From Larimichthys crocea (taxonomy: Eukaryota; Chordata; Actinopteri; Sciaenidae), in contig NC_040032.1 in the NCBI RefSeq assembly GCF_000972845.2, forward strand, positions 10,328,334 to 10,392,333: a DNA stretch of 64,000 nt, written 5' to 3'. Under the pieces are notes generated by a model that saw only the letters and a list, made by a program, of their open reading frames with translations, did no database searches and had not been told where the DNA came from. The position numbers and the translations under genes are program-made. Of the stretch, positions 49,721-62,360 are shown in pieces (positions within the stretch are counted from its first letter, which is position 1; every line of letters begins with the position of its first letter).

Positions 49721-50639
49721 ATCAATCTGAGGAATCGAGGTACAATGTAAAGTTCATGTTCAGCTAGAGAGCTGCGGATCAATGAAGTAATGACAGGAAA
49801 TTGGTTGCAGCACTGTGGATGTATCAGACTAGTAATTATGTGCTTGTTTAACAGCAGGAACATACATTGGCAGCACTGAACATGCTCAGAGGTGTACTGT
49901 ACTGTATGTATGCAATGATTTCTAGCAATGGCAGCCTGTTCATGCCTGCCTGCCACTCAACTGAATGTTTGAATTTATGCTGAATCGGTTGATGGCACCA
50001 AACCTGAGGACAGTGTGGATTCTTTGAGAAGAATTAAACCTGGGAGCATCTGGACTGACTGGTAGAGTCATGATTCACATGATTCTCCAAAAAACAAAAA
50101 ATTTGCACCACTTCTCTAACAACCACAAAGAAATAAGTAAAAGAACAGAAGGTCAAAAAGAAAATGTTTGACCTCGGAGGCAAAATCCTCTTTGAGATAT
50201 AATAGTTAAGGAGAACATGAAGAAAAAACCAAACAGAAAAGACATTCTGGACACATTAAATGTATTTTTCAAGCAGTTATTTGAAGACTGTTAAGAGACT
50301 GCAGAAGAGAGAGGTAATGTGGCTTGAACTGTAACAGCTTGAGCAAACCAGACTCACCATTACAGCCACACTCAGCACTTTGCTTTCCTTTGGTATGAAG
50401 AATCAGGCCAGCCGGGTCGGTGAAACATGCCAGATGCCTGCATGTTTTTTTTATATTAATACTCAAAACTATGGGGTTATGTGCTTTAGTATTAATCACT
50501 GAGTGCATTTTTTAAAGTCCAGAATGAAATATTTCAACTATAGTGTGATAGTGTTAAATAAGTTGATTTAATTCTGTTTAATGTGTTCAGTCAGGACAAC
50601 ATTTCAGAAAGCATGTGGCACTTTGTTGGGAATCAAGGC

Positions 50640-50830
50640 CGTTTGATTGAAATATAATTGTAATGAGTGCACGCATATGAATTATGCATTCTATGAATTC
50701 TAATGAATCCCATAGCCATTGACAGTGACAACAATCTGCCATTGTTTTGCTGATTACTGCTTACCTCCTTGTTCTACCTAACACCGATCCCTCAGCATAT
50801 TTGATGAAAAAGCTCACAGTCAGTTTGCTT
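50640..50830. promoter_or_regulatory. Candidate conserved non-coding element
   Basis: Contains AATATAATTGTAATGAGTGC, TGAATTATGCATTC, GAATTCTAATGAATCCC and GCTGATTACTGC within about 190 bases. The spacing of TAAT/ATTA cores is unusually tight. Confidence 0.3.
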
Positions 50831-51879
50831 GAAAAAAAAAATCAATGTCATGAATAATTCACCACTTCTGGAGGGCTCTTGGATGTTTTTGTGATGGAGT
50901 TTATTTTACATTTTGTTCAGTTAATTCAATTAATAAGACTTCCTTTCATCAATCGATCAGGGTCAAAAACATGCAGCCGTTCATATTTTGTAACTTTGGT
51001 GATCGTCAAGGTTGGAGATCAGTTTTTGCACGTGTAGAGCAGATCTGATGATCGTACAGAATGTATCTCAGCTCCTGCAAGACGTATTATCCCATAACCA
51101 CAAATCTGCTACTACACAGCATCTTGGCTTTTTATGATCTGCACTGACTGGGCCTGTGAATGCAGCTGAAATCATTTGTGTGGAGCTCACCGCTGACAGA
51201 GAAGTGGGATTTAAATGTTTCGAGCTGTGTCTGGCTTGGGGGCAAAGATGAGATTTTGGGTGCAGGAGCTCAGCTTCTCTTTATAGAGAAATTAGATAGT
51301 TTCAATACACTAGACTGTGTCTCTTGAAACCAGCAGCGTGGATGCGTGTATCAATATAACATAGATCAAGGTGATGGATTGACTGCAGCCTAAGCTGAGA
51401 GATAAATATTTAATATACAGTCCTTATAGTTTGTCTCAGAATTCCCAAAGTGGAGTGAAGACACTCTTATTGTGGAATCGACTCTGCAGCTTTATTTGAC
51501 CTCCACATGTTATTGCTTAGGGACCGAGAGACGCCAGCAGTCTTAGACGCTCATATTCAGATTGTATCCATTTGGCCAACAGAGAAATCGATGGACTTAA
51601 AAGTCTGGTGATGCACGGTTATTAATACGGAGTGGAATTATTCTATTGTAAGCAGCTAATGGATCAAAGGCCAAGGACAGCTCAGCACAGAGGTTTAAAC
51701 TGATGAAAAGACGAGATCCCTGAATCACAGTAGCAAAAACCGCACCGACCGTGCTCGCCTCTGTGAGGACGAGTAAGGAGTTAGAGGGTGGGCGGTGAGG
51801 GGGTGGGAGTGCAGGTAAATCAAGAGAGGCTGGTGTGTGGATTTCCTAAACCAAACAAGTTGTTCCAAGCCGTGTGTAA

Positions 51880-52230
51880 TTCACCCCACAGATGATGGGT
51901 TTTACAGCCTTTTCGCCTGTATTCTATCCAGTGGGGATCTGTAAATCTGTCAAGGAGAGAGTCAATTCCATTCCCCCTGCCGTAATCTCATTTGCCTCTG
52001 GTGCCAATGGTGCATCAAATGTCGTCGCTGGCTCCTGTGGTTGGGTGCAGTGCCTGTCTGCCGCACTGCCGAGTTGAGCCTGGGAGTAAATCCCACCTGT
52101 CCCACATGAGGTGCTCCATCAACCACAAAAATTCATTATCCCAGAATGTTTTAGAGGGCTAATGGAATCCTTATCTTTATTTTTCACCGGAAGAATTTAA
52201 TTACATGCTGTAGTAAAGGTTCCCCCAGTT
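51880..52230. promoter_or_regulatory. Candidate conserved non-coding element
   Basis: Contains GTAATTCACCCCACAG, TGCCGTAATCTCATTTGCC, GGGCTAATGGAATCC and AATTTAATTACATGC. A 61-codon plus-strand frame overlaps it but has no splice context. Texture only. Confidence 0.3.
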
Positions 52231-54745
52231 CATCAGCCCTACATGCATATCTGTCCCATTTTTTTTTCCAGGTCTCAGACTGTTTGTAAAGGATGTCCCT
52301 CAGCTGACGTCTGCGTTCTACAGTACTGACTGTCAATCACAGAATGCAATCATAACTGTTCCAACACGGGTTCTCTATATATAGCGAATAAGCAGTGAGA
52401 TAAGATGAAATGAAGTGAAGGCAGTTAGGAATGTCCTCGTCCTCCGCCTACACACCTTAGTGGACAACATTTGGCATTTCCCTGCAAATCTGCGGTGTGT
52501 TATTAAGAGATGGAGCCGGGCGTGCTTCACAATAATGTGTACAGTGGAAATTCAATCAAACTGGTTGCTTTTACTTTGTTCCTTTCAGCGTGGCAGTTTT
52601 ATAACAAGCCTGCCAGCGCTCCGTCTGATGTAATTGTTTGGGATTGTGCGTGTGTGAATGGGGGAGGATGTGCGTCATATACAATCTGTAAAGGGTAAAA
52701 GAAAGCCAGAGGAGGGACGCAAAGGAAACAGAATATTTACCGTTGTCATATTTTGTTTAGGGAGCGGTTATGCAGAGATACATTTAGTTTCCAAATTGTG
52801 TGGTTAAAAAAAGTGAAAGCTGCAAATGTTACAGTCGGAGCTCGTTAAAGCCGAGCGTTTCTATGCTCCACTGTCGAGGGTCCCGGTGATTAGGCAGAGA
52901 GCTAAAGAGGAGGCGTCGCTGTGGCCTCTTGCTGAGGAACATTTCCTACCACATAATTTAAGGCCGCCAAGTCGCCTTCAAATCCACACAAAGTAACTGC
53001 AAGGTAATAATTACAGAGCGTTTTGCCAAATTGTGGTGACGTAAAATAAATAAAGGCTTGTAGCAGTCGAGGGTTGTTATTAGGGTGAGTTATTGGAAAA
53101 ATACAACACAGTTTTGTTCTTGTTGATTTATTTTTCACTTTGTTTTTTAGTAACTGCATAGTTATTCCTGAATAAGAATTCACAGTTATGAACAATAAAT
53201 GAAGTCAAATCATCTCCCCCAGTTCACCCAAATGATTCAGTACCACAACCCCCGTGTATTAAATCATGGATCTCTGAGTTATGTTCAACAGCAACAGATG
53301 CCATGTTATAGGAAAGTCACAGGAGGAAATGGTGGCTATGGTTACCAAAGGAAAGCCAAAAAATATCTGTAACACCTGTGATTTTTCCTCTAACATCAGT
53401 TGTACATCACTGCATTTCATTTTTTGGTTTGTGTTTTGGTTTTTCACCTCCATTCACGTTGATAGAGTAAAGCTGATGACTCTGACCCCCATGATCTACA
53501 TCTTTGTAGATGAAGAATGGCACACTGTAAAACACTTCTGCTCTCAGAAACAGATGTAAAATATATTTTTACAGTGTTTACTCCACTGTGTTTAAAACAT
53601 GATCTTTTGCATACATATTACACTGATGGCTTAACACCAGCGAGCTGGAGGAGTCACAGTTCTCCTCTTCATGTGTCTATAGTAACCAGGGCAGACAAAG
53701 AATGGAGTGTGAAGAGGAAGAGTGGTAGTGTGGGTGTAGGTATCAATCGAATTTTAAACACTGCAGTCCAAGTTTTCTCCTTCAGGCACTGTGTGTTATA
53801 TGAGTCCTGTTGAAGAGCCGATACATGGATTTTGGTTTAGTTTATGCTCTTACAGTGGAATTGATGGGGCTCTTATGTAAATGTTTATTCATTTCTTCAT
53901 ACATATTTAACACACAGTATCTCACAGACTAATGATTCAATTCAATTTTAGTCAAACGACAAGAAGAACGATGCGTCCGTGCCGCTCTTTCAAAATTAGA
54001 AACACAATCTCGTCGCACAGGTGGAACATTCCGTGTTTATATATATTTATATCTAATCTGGATTTCAATAGAATTACACTGAATGACCTGACAGTGGCAC
54101 TGAAGTTATGGGCTAACATTTGTTACTGCTGTGTCCCAAGAGGGACTGCATTATTTTCAGGGTACGGCATGTTTATGGTTGCCTTGTTAAGGAAATAAAT
54201 TTCAGCTGTGAAGGTGTAAAAGGGTAACAGTTGGATAAGCTAGTGTTGATTTCTTTTTTTTTCTCTTTCCTGCTGAAATGTCATTTGCAGCAGACTATGT
54301 TATTTCACACAGATGGCGTGTGAACACCCAAGGACACCGCGCAGCACAGATAAATTTAGAGCCCATTAAAGATGACTAAAGAGAATACATTTAAAAGGGC
54401 TGAAGATAGCTGCCACGGCTCACCATAAACCACTATAGTATGTCAAAAGTAGAGAAGCCAGTCGGAAGGGGCAGTGAATCAGGCAATTACCGTAGCCTGT
54501 TGTTTTGTTTATCTTTCCTATAAAGACCTGCCGTCTATACTTAATCTCTGCTCGGCTCTTATTTATTTCCAAACACTTATATCAGCATATAAGTATCTCA
54601 CCTTTGACCTCTTCATTGTGAAGATTTTCTGCTGGACCATCATGCAGTACATGCAAGAGTAAAAGAGTAAAATCTGTCTTGCAATAATCTTTGCATCTTG
54701 GTATGTCCCTGTCATTTAATTATGGTTCATTTCATTTGTGCAATA

Positions 54746-55195
54746 CAGTCGTCCCTCGCTATAACGCGGTTCACTTTTCGCGGACTCGCTGTTTCGCAGA
54801 TTTTTTTACAGCGTACTGCACAGTATGAGCGCACATTGTGTTCGGCACCGTCAGAGGAGCTCTGTGAGTTACTGGTAATAATTTCTTACGTGTCAAACCT
54901 TGTAGATTGATCATTAAAATTAAATTTGTTAAAAATGTTTGGGCTTGAAAACAGGTTTTGATCTTTGGTTTCATTTACTAATACAGTATTGTACTTATTT
55001 CTGTTAAATCTGCAAAAGTTTGAACTTTGAGAGTTTAAATAGGAGAGAAATGTGAGAAAATGTTAATGCCTGTCTGAGAAAAGTGTATAAAAGTGTGTGG
55101 TTAGGGGTTTTACAGCCTTAAAACATGTATAATAATTGTAAAATTTACTTTGCGGATTTTGTTTATTGCGGGTTATTTTTAGAACGTATCCACTG
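54746..55195. mobile_element. Pogo/Tigger-like non-autonomous DNA transposon, copy 2
   Basis: Same left end as copy 1 (CAGTCGTCCCTCGCTATAAC) and same body words (AAAGTGTGTGGTTAGGGG, TTATTGCGGGTTATTTTTAG), flanked by TA at 54744-54745 and 55196-55197. At 450 bp it is about 100 bp longer than copy 1, with a different middle part (roughly 54845-55080). Close to the right end, about 20 bases that form most of the terminal repeat in copy 1 are missing, leaving only the last CACTG. It therefore lacks a working right end. No transposase frame. Confidence 0.9.
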
Positions 55196-55197
55196 TA

Positions 55198-57555
55198 CTT
55201 TGAATGTAGATAAAAAGTCTGAGAATATTAACTGTTGTTGTAGTTATATGTGTCAGAAACGGTAAAACATATTTGTTTTCTGGATGCTAATTCAATTACA
55301 CAGAGTGCACAGCTCTCGTATGTTTTTTAATGACAGAGCTATCAGCAGGAACTGAGCTCTTCTTTAATCAACTTTGGCTCCTTTGAAAGAAAATGCCACC
55401 AACCCAGGCGCTGCCCTTTCTCTTGTTTTGGTTCCATTGATAACATCTGCCAGCCATAAAACTGCACTTTCAGTTCGCACGTCTAAATGTCAAGGAAGCC
55501 GGTGAGTCTTACACGGTGTTAATGCGCAAATAATATTGCAAGTTTTTAATTTGAAGGTTATTGTTTTAAATGAAAACACGCCATCTGGTCATTGACCAAC
55601 AGATGAACGTGGGTTGCTTTGCAATATGGCTCTGAAACGTACATTCAGTGATCAGTCTGTACATAAATAACAGCAAGTTCAAGCCTGGGGGTTTGCGACA
55701 GATTGAATGAGATGAGATTGCAAGCACAGCAAACAAATCAACAGATCTACTTCAGGGAATTAATTGTATTATTAGATGGCAATACTGGTCTTTCAGTCGA
55801 TCGGCTTCACATCTCGACTGAAATTCGCCATGGAATTTTATTCAGCCCTACCGACTTTGTGTCGCTTGAAGAAAAACCAAGGTGACAATGAGATTGACGT
55901 TTGTGCTCCAGACTGAAATATCTCTACCACACTTGGATTGCCAGAATTTGCTTGAGATATTCAAGGTTCTGAGAGCATAAATCCAGATGACTTTGGTCGT
56001 CTCATATAGTGACCATCATAGGGGTCAAGATTTCAATTTCTCCAGTACTTTAGTTCATCGTGATCATGACATTCCTGTCAGTCTCAGCTGTATTTCTAAC
56101 AGCATGGTTTAATTTCTAAAATCATGATATGACTATGACAATCTCGCTCACTATCTTGGCAAATTAAGGACTCTAAATATATAAATAATAAAATGAGCTT
56201 CTGGTGTTGAGTCTCCAAACTTCTATCCTGCAGGATATTATGGAAGGGCACAGGCACACACACACTTATAGTAAGGTACTACATACGTGCATCCGGACTG
56301 TCTGCGAGGTGTCCGCGGTGCCCTTCACTGCTTGGCTGAGCAGGAGGATTATTTCTGGTGCTGTTCAGGGGGAGTTATATGGTGACAGCCGGCTGACACA
56401 GCAAAAAAAAGTGGGGGAGGGATGACAATCTTTAAGTATTGTGGAGGGAGCATGATCCTCTCCGTATTAGAGATTTCAACATGTGATCAATCTTTTTAGA
56501 TATTTTATTTCTTAACATTGCATACCAAAATAGCTGGCAGTGTTTTGGTAATGACCTAACATGACCTCAGGCATGATGCCACTAAAAATATGTTTTAATT
56601 GATACAAAACCAAACGTCACTTATGTCCTCATTCGTGCTAACAATCAATTAACCAAAGACTTAAACGAGCCAGACTTTAACTCAAGCTGTGGCAGCTTTT
56701 TTTTCTTTTTTAGATTTTAAATAAAAAATGAAGTAACATGTCATATTTTTTAAATAATTACTAAGTCAGAGAGGATGTCTGTGAGAATGTATTGCACCAT
56801 TAAGGTTCAGTTATAGATGCGTGTTGATTTAATGCCCCTTAACTAGAATACTTTCATTTTAATTAACCACTTAATCCCACAGAGCTCTATATTGAGCACC
56901 GAAAGATCTAACGTGCCGGAGAAACATCTGCCCCGGCTCCACACTACAAAGCCATTGTATCTGTTGGCAGGCTGAGGGGATCTGACACACTTGTGATTCT
57001 ATTTCAGCACAATCCCTCACTCTCCCACTGCCCTGACAGGCCTCATCAACTAAGAGGCAGGTCTGAGGTTGGCATTTAATCTCAATGACCCCTCTGCCAT
57101 GGCACAAGATGCAAGTAACACAGCAGCTGTATCATCTTTAGATAGGAGAGAAGAATTGATGGGTAACCTAGAAGTGTCCAGGTTTTGTGTGTGCATGTGT
57201 GTGTGTGTGTGTGGTCTAGCACTGTTGCCACACTCCTACTATCATTGCATTGCCAGTTTTTCACCTGGCACTTCGTTTCCTTTTCTTGTCCGGTGTTTGC
57301 AGAGGCTTCCAGGATTGTCACTGTTGTTTGAGTATATACTGTTCGTGTTTTACCCAGTTGTCACTAGTCGACCAAAAAATGCAACATTTGCAATAAACGA
57401 CAGTCCAGTGTGCAGAAACATTGAATCTATGACTCTGACCTACAGGTGTGAAGCTGTTGCAGCCTACTCAAGCTGCCACTTTATTTTTATTGTGCCTGCC
57501 TCCTCTTTTACTAGTAAAGTAAAAAAAAATATATATATATAACAGGCTGTGACAG
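55198..57555. other. Non-coding stretch
   Basis: No gene. A TG microsatellite lies at 57186-57213 and a short AT run at 57529-57541. The 157-codon plus-strand frame at 57069-57542 passes through the TG repeat (reading CVCVCV) and is rejected. Confidence 0.55.
57186..57213. repeat. (TG)n microsatellite
   Basis: TG units with one CA interruption. Confidence 0.9.
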
Positions 57556-57560
57556 ATTAT

Positions 57561-57618
57561 GGCGCTTTGAGTGGTCGGTAGATCAGGAAGGCACTATATA
57601 AATAGAAGTTACCATTTA
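57561..57618 (+). repeat. Retroposon tail fragment
   Basis: GGCGCTTTGAGTGGTCGGTA followed by AGGAAGGCACTATATAAATA and ACCATTTA matches the widely dispersed fish tail with GCGCTTTGAGTGGTC and AAAAGCGCTATATAAAT. It is shared by SINE and LINE families. Only the tail remains, after an A/AT-rich stretch. Confidence 0.55.
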
Positions 57619-57619
57619 A

Positions 57620-59925
57620 CGTGATGTGAAAATGACAAAAAAAAAGAAAAGTGCAACATCATCCAAGCACTGCAACTTTATCTTCCCTTTTTCAGTGCCG
57701 ACTTTTTGACTGTGGATCAACCAATGATCTGATTTTCATGAAAGTAGCATGCCATGGGTTCAGGAAGAACCCACATGGATCCAAATCTGAATATAAAAAA
57801 TGAATTTTGATTTTGTTAAAATAGTTTAATAATTGCTACACGGGACAGAACAGTCCATGTACATGCAAACATCTTGGTGGAGCTCTGAGACCGGAGGGAC
57901 TGAACTCCGTGCGATCCCTGCATACGTTTCATTTGCACACTCTGTTTTACTGTCAGTGCTTGACTAAGCAAAGGTGACTTTATGAGACTCCTATGCTGAC
58001 ATTACATCATCTAACAGTAAACAAGGTAGCTGTTCCTGTGAAGTATTACACACTCTGTATTGGATCAAGAGGCAGTTAAGGTCCATTTGTCTTGTTTTGT
58101 TTTGATGGCACGTTGCATTCGGAGTTCATAATTTCTCTTGCAGCTGTGGGCAGCAGGTTCCAGGGACGCCGACCCGGGGCCTTAGCGAGTTGCCGCAGAA
58201 GATAAACAATCAAATACATCATGTGAGAGGGAGGCATTAATAGCACACTGTGTGTTATGTGAACTGTAGTCAAGGTCAAAAACCGCACACTGCACTGGCA
58301 TCGCAGCAGTGTTTGATCAATCTGAGCTCAATGCAGTACAAAACAGTGACACGGATTCAACAGGAAGGAATGCTCGTTCTTTGAATCAGCATGTAAAGAA
58401 TTGATACACTCATTTTGAAAAAGACCTTCTGCTACAAATAATATTATCTTATACAATATAAATTCTTTCACCCATTTCTTTTACAATAGTAGCAGTCGTT
58501 CGTATAAAAAGGTTTTCAATGCATTTCACTTGTGTTATGTATGTTTTCATATCTTTATGTGAAAGCAACATTTCCAGCCATGGGAGCACATTTTTGTGTA
58601 AAAGCTGTTCAATAATCTTTATAAAAGCTTTTCTGTCGTGTGTAATGTGTGTGTGTTAGGTTTTCAGTATAGTATGTGAATGAGTTTGGTTTCATACATG
58701 TATGCGAGAGAAAAAGTACATGTACATGCATAATTCTGAATAATGTCCCTCGTACTGAAGCATTCCCGTACATCAGGAGGTATCATTATGTCACTGCAGA
58801 AGAGCTGTTTCAGTGAAGTGCCTCCGCACAGAAACATTTTAGATGAATTCAAATCTGGTTTCCACCAGTCAAGACAGCAGTGAGCAAAAAAATTCTCTCA
58901 AATGTATGAGATAAAAGACAGCTTAGATTAGTGTTATAGTCAAGACCAGCTAAGACCAAGTCTCAGTCCCAGTCCAGAAAGTTTGTAGCTACTATTCAGC
59001 AGATCTCTTTGGGTCCCAGCTGTCTCAGGAAGCGCTTTTGCAGGATTTACAGACTGCTGTGTGTTTTCTTTTAGACGCTGTCTTGCAGATGAACTCTTTG
59101 TGGTTTAGGAAGTCAGATTTTCTTACAGTAGATTTGTTTGACATCTCCCAGACAGCCACATTTTATGTTTCTGGAGTGCGTGGGAAGGGGGCGGGGAGGG
59201 CTGACTGCCGTTAACAGTAACATTTATTTGAAATGAAATTAGAAGTAAGAGGTTTTTATCTCACAGTCACAGTAAGGAACAAATAAATCAACCAACACAC
59301 ATTTGGTGGTGGTGGGTGGACCTCAGATCTGTGTCAACTCAGGTATTTGCTCTATAACCATAGGCTGTGTAACAACTTTTTGTTGTGTTGGTCTGCTGGA
59401 AACTGAAAATGAAACTTCACTTCCACTTAAATTGTCAAAAAGAGTCTTGAGATCAAGACCAATATGAAGTGTGACAACACTAAATATAGGTCCATAGTTT
59501 CTGGGAAAAGATCCGTCTTTACATGATAACAGCGTACAGGGCCTTATGATATTGTTATGAACAAAATCATTTTAAAAACTCAAAGCTCAGTACAGTCATT
59601 CTCACACAGGTTTCAATAAGTTTTTCCTCTTGAATATGCATGAAAACCCTCTGCTTTAAAAAAAAAAAAAAAGTCAAAGTTTGGGTTGCCACAAGGCTTT
59701 GCATATTTCTTTGGTTAATGTGTTATTAGTCACAGTAAGCTCCTTTTTCCACTCCCGTAGGAGAACTCGTAGGGGCTTGATTTTGTCAACAAAAAGAATA
59801 TAACCACATAATAATTAGATGTGTGCACCTCTCTGCCTTAAGCTGACACTTTTATAAAGCTTTACTGAAAAAACTCCATAGAGCAGCAAAAAATGTGTTT
59901 ATTAAAGTGCCTCTACTCATGGGAA
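57620..59925. other. Non-coding stretch
   Basis: No gene and no clear repeat beyond a 15-base A tract at 59658-59672. Composition is AT-rich with few CpGs. Confidence 0.55.
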
Positions 59926-59928
59926 GCT

Positions 59929-60017
59929 GTGTGTGTGTGTGTGTGTAAAGTGTGTGTGTGTGTGTGTGTGTGTGTGCGTATAGGGGGAGCAATTCTTTTT
60001 AAACAGCTGTTGTATCA

Positions 60018-60045
<28 letters not shown>
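59929..60045. repeat. Compound (TG)n microsatellite
   Basis: Three TG runs at 59929-59946, 59951-59976 and 60018-60045, separated by AAAG and by about 40 bases of unique sequence. Likely highly variable. Confidence 0.95.
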
Positions 60046-60049
<4 letters not shown>

Positions 60050-60051
<2 letters not shown>

Positions 60052-60550
60052 AAAAAGAAGTGCTGAGATGAATAAACAAACATGCCCACACCGTTGGCAT
60101 TAATAATTACTGAGCTGTTCCCCAGCTCGCCAGATTATTAAGACATCTGAAGATAAAGTGCTTTCTTCATATTGTGCATTTATGCCTCATATTGCTTTGA
60201 CCTGTGTGAATTAGTGAGTCCATCGCCTGAGGTAGGATTTTCCTCAGGTTGCTCAGGTTGACCAAGTGGAGTTGTTTACATGGATGTGCTGCTGTATAGG
60301 AAATGGCTTTAAGTCCATTTCCTATACGCAGCTCTCATATGAAGACGAGGGACAAAATGAGATGTTTGTGAAAATGCTGCCGCCGCTGAATGAAGTGTGT
60401 TTTTTTTTTTTCCATCTTCGGGCGAGGCACGATTGATGACTGAAGACGTGTCACTGCAAAAAAAAAAAAAAAAAAAAAAAAAAAAGCACTTAACATGCCT
60501 TTCAGTCGGGAAGCCTTCGCTAAGAGGTGATGAAGACGACTTCACCGGCA
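60050..60550. other. Non-coding stretch
   Basis: No gene. ATTAATAATTACTGAGC near 60098-60115 is homeodomain-like. The A tract at 60458-60485 is listed separately. Confidence 0.5.
60458..60485. repeat. 28-base A tract
   Basis: An uninterrupted run of 28 A residues, the longest homopolymer in the window. It could be the tail of a retroposed sequence, but no retroelement is recognised to its left and no target duplication was found. Confidence 0.95.
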
Positions 60551-61290
60551 TCAATCTCTTTATTAGAAAGTAATGGTCACTTCCTATTGGGCATGTCTAA
60601 CACCTAAGGGCCACTTTAGTATTGATTGCTTGGGCCCGCTGTGATTAAGATCTTGGCAAATGCTTGCTCTTGGTAAGTGTTGGGGATGAGGGGTGGAGCA
60701 GAGCACGAGCCTCCGGGCACAATTGTCCTCTGATTCTGTGCCAATTGGAAACCTCTCTCAGACCAGGACCGGCCCCAGCTTCACAGCCACTCAAAGCACA
60801 GTGGCTCTCCCACAGCTGTTATCACCACTGTTTGTTCACTCTTAATTACTGTTTTTCTCCAAGAGCCCGAACCCCAAGTCAAGTGCTTCCTGTCCGCACA
60901 TCTGCAAGTGCTCCAGCGCAATTACTTAGACATGCAATCACTTGCATACAATGGGGAAAACAATCTATCAGAAACACATTCACATTGTCTTTTTTTTTTT
61001 TTTTTGTTGCACCAGGCTCTCTTGAGATCCAATTATACTGTGAGCTTAATTCTACAGTGGGAGAAATGTTTGTGATTAATGTGTGAACGCAGTTTAAATC
61101 GGCGTTTCGCCACGTACAGTAGGTCGAGGTGTCCAGCTGACTTCCTCGCTGGGATCCTTCTGCCGTGTTGCTCTCTCCAGTCTGCTAGGTGATATTTCAT
61201 TAATGCCAATGACAAAGACCTCATTACCCCGGCTTCCCTTGTGGACAAAGAGAGTCTTAGAGATGGAGGATGACCATCTGGAAGTCATCA
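60550..61290. promoter_or_regulatory. Candidate conserved non-coding element
   Basis: Balanced, non-repetitive DNA apart from a 16-base T run at 60990-61005. Words include TTAGTATTGATTGC, GCTGTGATTAAGATC, CTTAATTACTG and TTTCATTAATGCCAATGAC. It overlaps the start of the long open frame at 61098-61757, so coding and regulatory readings compete here. Confidence 0.28.
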
Positions 61291-61757
61291 AGAGAGGGAT
61301 CACAGTGCAGAGCAGCAGAGATAACCGTTTAACTCGCTGTCCAGAACAACAGCATGATCCATTTCATGCACATCTGGCCTGTGGCTCCCAACTTAAGTGT
61401 AAATTACACTTTGAGAGGTACTGCAGACTACAGCTGATCCGGGGCTGCTGTTTGTTATTGCTCGATGCTGTATTGAGTTTGTTGCTGTCATTTTCTCAGC
61501 ATCGACTGCATGTGGGTTTCTCTCTATCTAACAACTTTGTTCACTTTGAATCATTTTTGTTTGATCCACCCGGCCGTCAGGATGCTGAATTTAAATTTCA
61601 TGTTTATTGCTGTTTTCACCAGGGATGTGAGGGAAACGCTACTTCGATTCTGTGTATGTCCGGTGCATACGGCAGCATTGACAATAGAGTTGACTTGATT
61701 TGTTGTCAAGACAAACAATGGCAATATCATCTGCAGAGTTTTTTTTCAGCTCTATGA
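61098..61757 (+). other. Longest open frame in the window; coding status unclear
   Basis: The frame is open for 220 codons from the stop at 61095 to the stop ending at 61757; the first ATG is at 61203 (184 codons). A rough estimate for random DNA of this composition gives well under one frame of this length in 64 kb, though local GC content raises the odds. The first third reads as plausible protein (for example WTKRVLEMEDDHLEVIKRG); a hydrophobic stretch LLLLDAVLSLLLSF follows at about codons 85-98 from the ATG, and the rest is cysteine- and histidine-rich without a recognised domain. A CTCTCTCCAG acceptor-like site ends at 61180. No promoter, donor or polyadenylation context is clear. Non-coding remains more likely. 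Confidence 0.15.
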
Positions 61758-62360
61758 GAATATGCTGTTATATAAATTCAGTCGCTATGTCTGAGAATCA
61801 CTGCTGTGATGCCAGACAGGGGAAATAAAAAAAAGACATTTGTTATATTCAATCCTAATTGATGGGTTTGCAGAAAAAAGGGTTAGAACATTAAAAAAGG
61901 AAAGCATCCTGCTGTCTGAAGGATCCGGCTAATTAAGTCAGCATTTACAGCAAATATCTGCTATTTTCTCATGAGTAAAGATATCTGAAGTGATCAGATA
62001 AAAAACTGACAGCCACTAATTATCTGTTTTCCTTCCACTAAAGCAGAATATGTATGGTTCTTAATCTGGAGTTGCACTATGTACCAACCCTGTCTCCTAG
62101 AAAATTACATTTATATACTACTGAGCTTCTACAGCACATTATGTGAAAGAAATATAATGCTGTGAGGATGTTTTTACATCTCAATACTTCTGCCAGGTTG
62201 CAGAATATACAATATATCTGCATATTTCATTCATTCTGTAGTATCTGTTCACAGCATCGGAACTATGATTCATGTTTTTATGCTTCTGTTTGGGCACTCG
62301 CAGCCCTTAAGGTGAGTTGAGAAAGATTGTGGTCTCTGTTTTACATCTTTACCGTATTAG

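Larger units (their letters stand above)
45912..54743. other. Long non-coding stretch, richest in regulatory-looking blocks
   Basis: No gene is supported. Overlapping opposite frames at 46360-46860 are open on both strands and have no splice pair. Blocks at 48400-49010, 49440-49720, 50640-50830 and 51880-52230 are listed separately. An A run (50834-50842) and T runs (52258-52268, 54253-54261) are the only simple repeats of note. Confidence 0.5.

Noticed and set aside
57069..57542. 157-codon plus-strand open frame
   Set aside because: It is read through a TG microsatellite (CVCVCV) and ends in an A/AT run beside a retroposon tail; no domain or splice context.
59707..59722. miR-9-like word TCTTTGGTTA
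   Set aside because: Similarity stops after ten bases and no precursor hairpin is present.
60664..61086. 140-codon plus-strand open frame
   Set aside because: Read through a 16-base T run (poly-phenylalanine) with no domain; better explained as non-coding.
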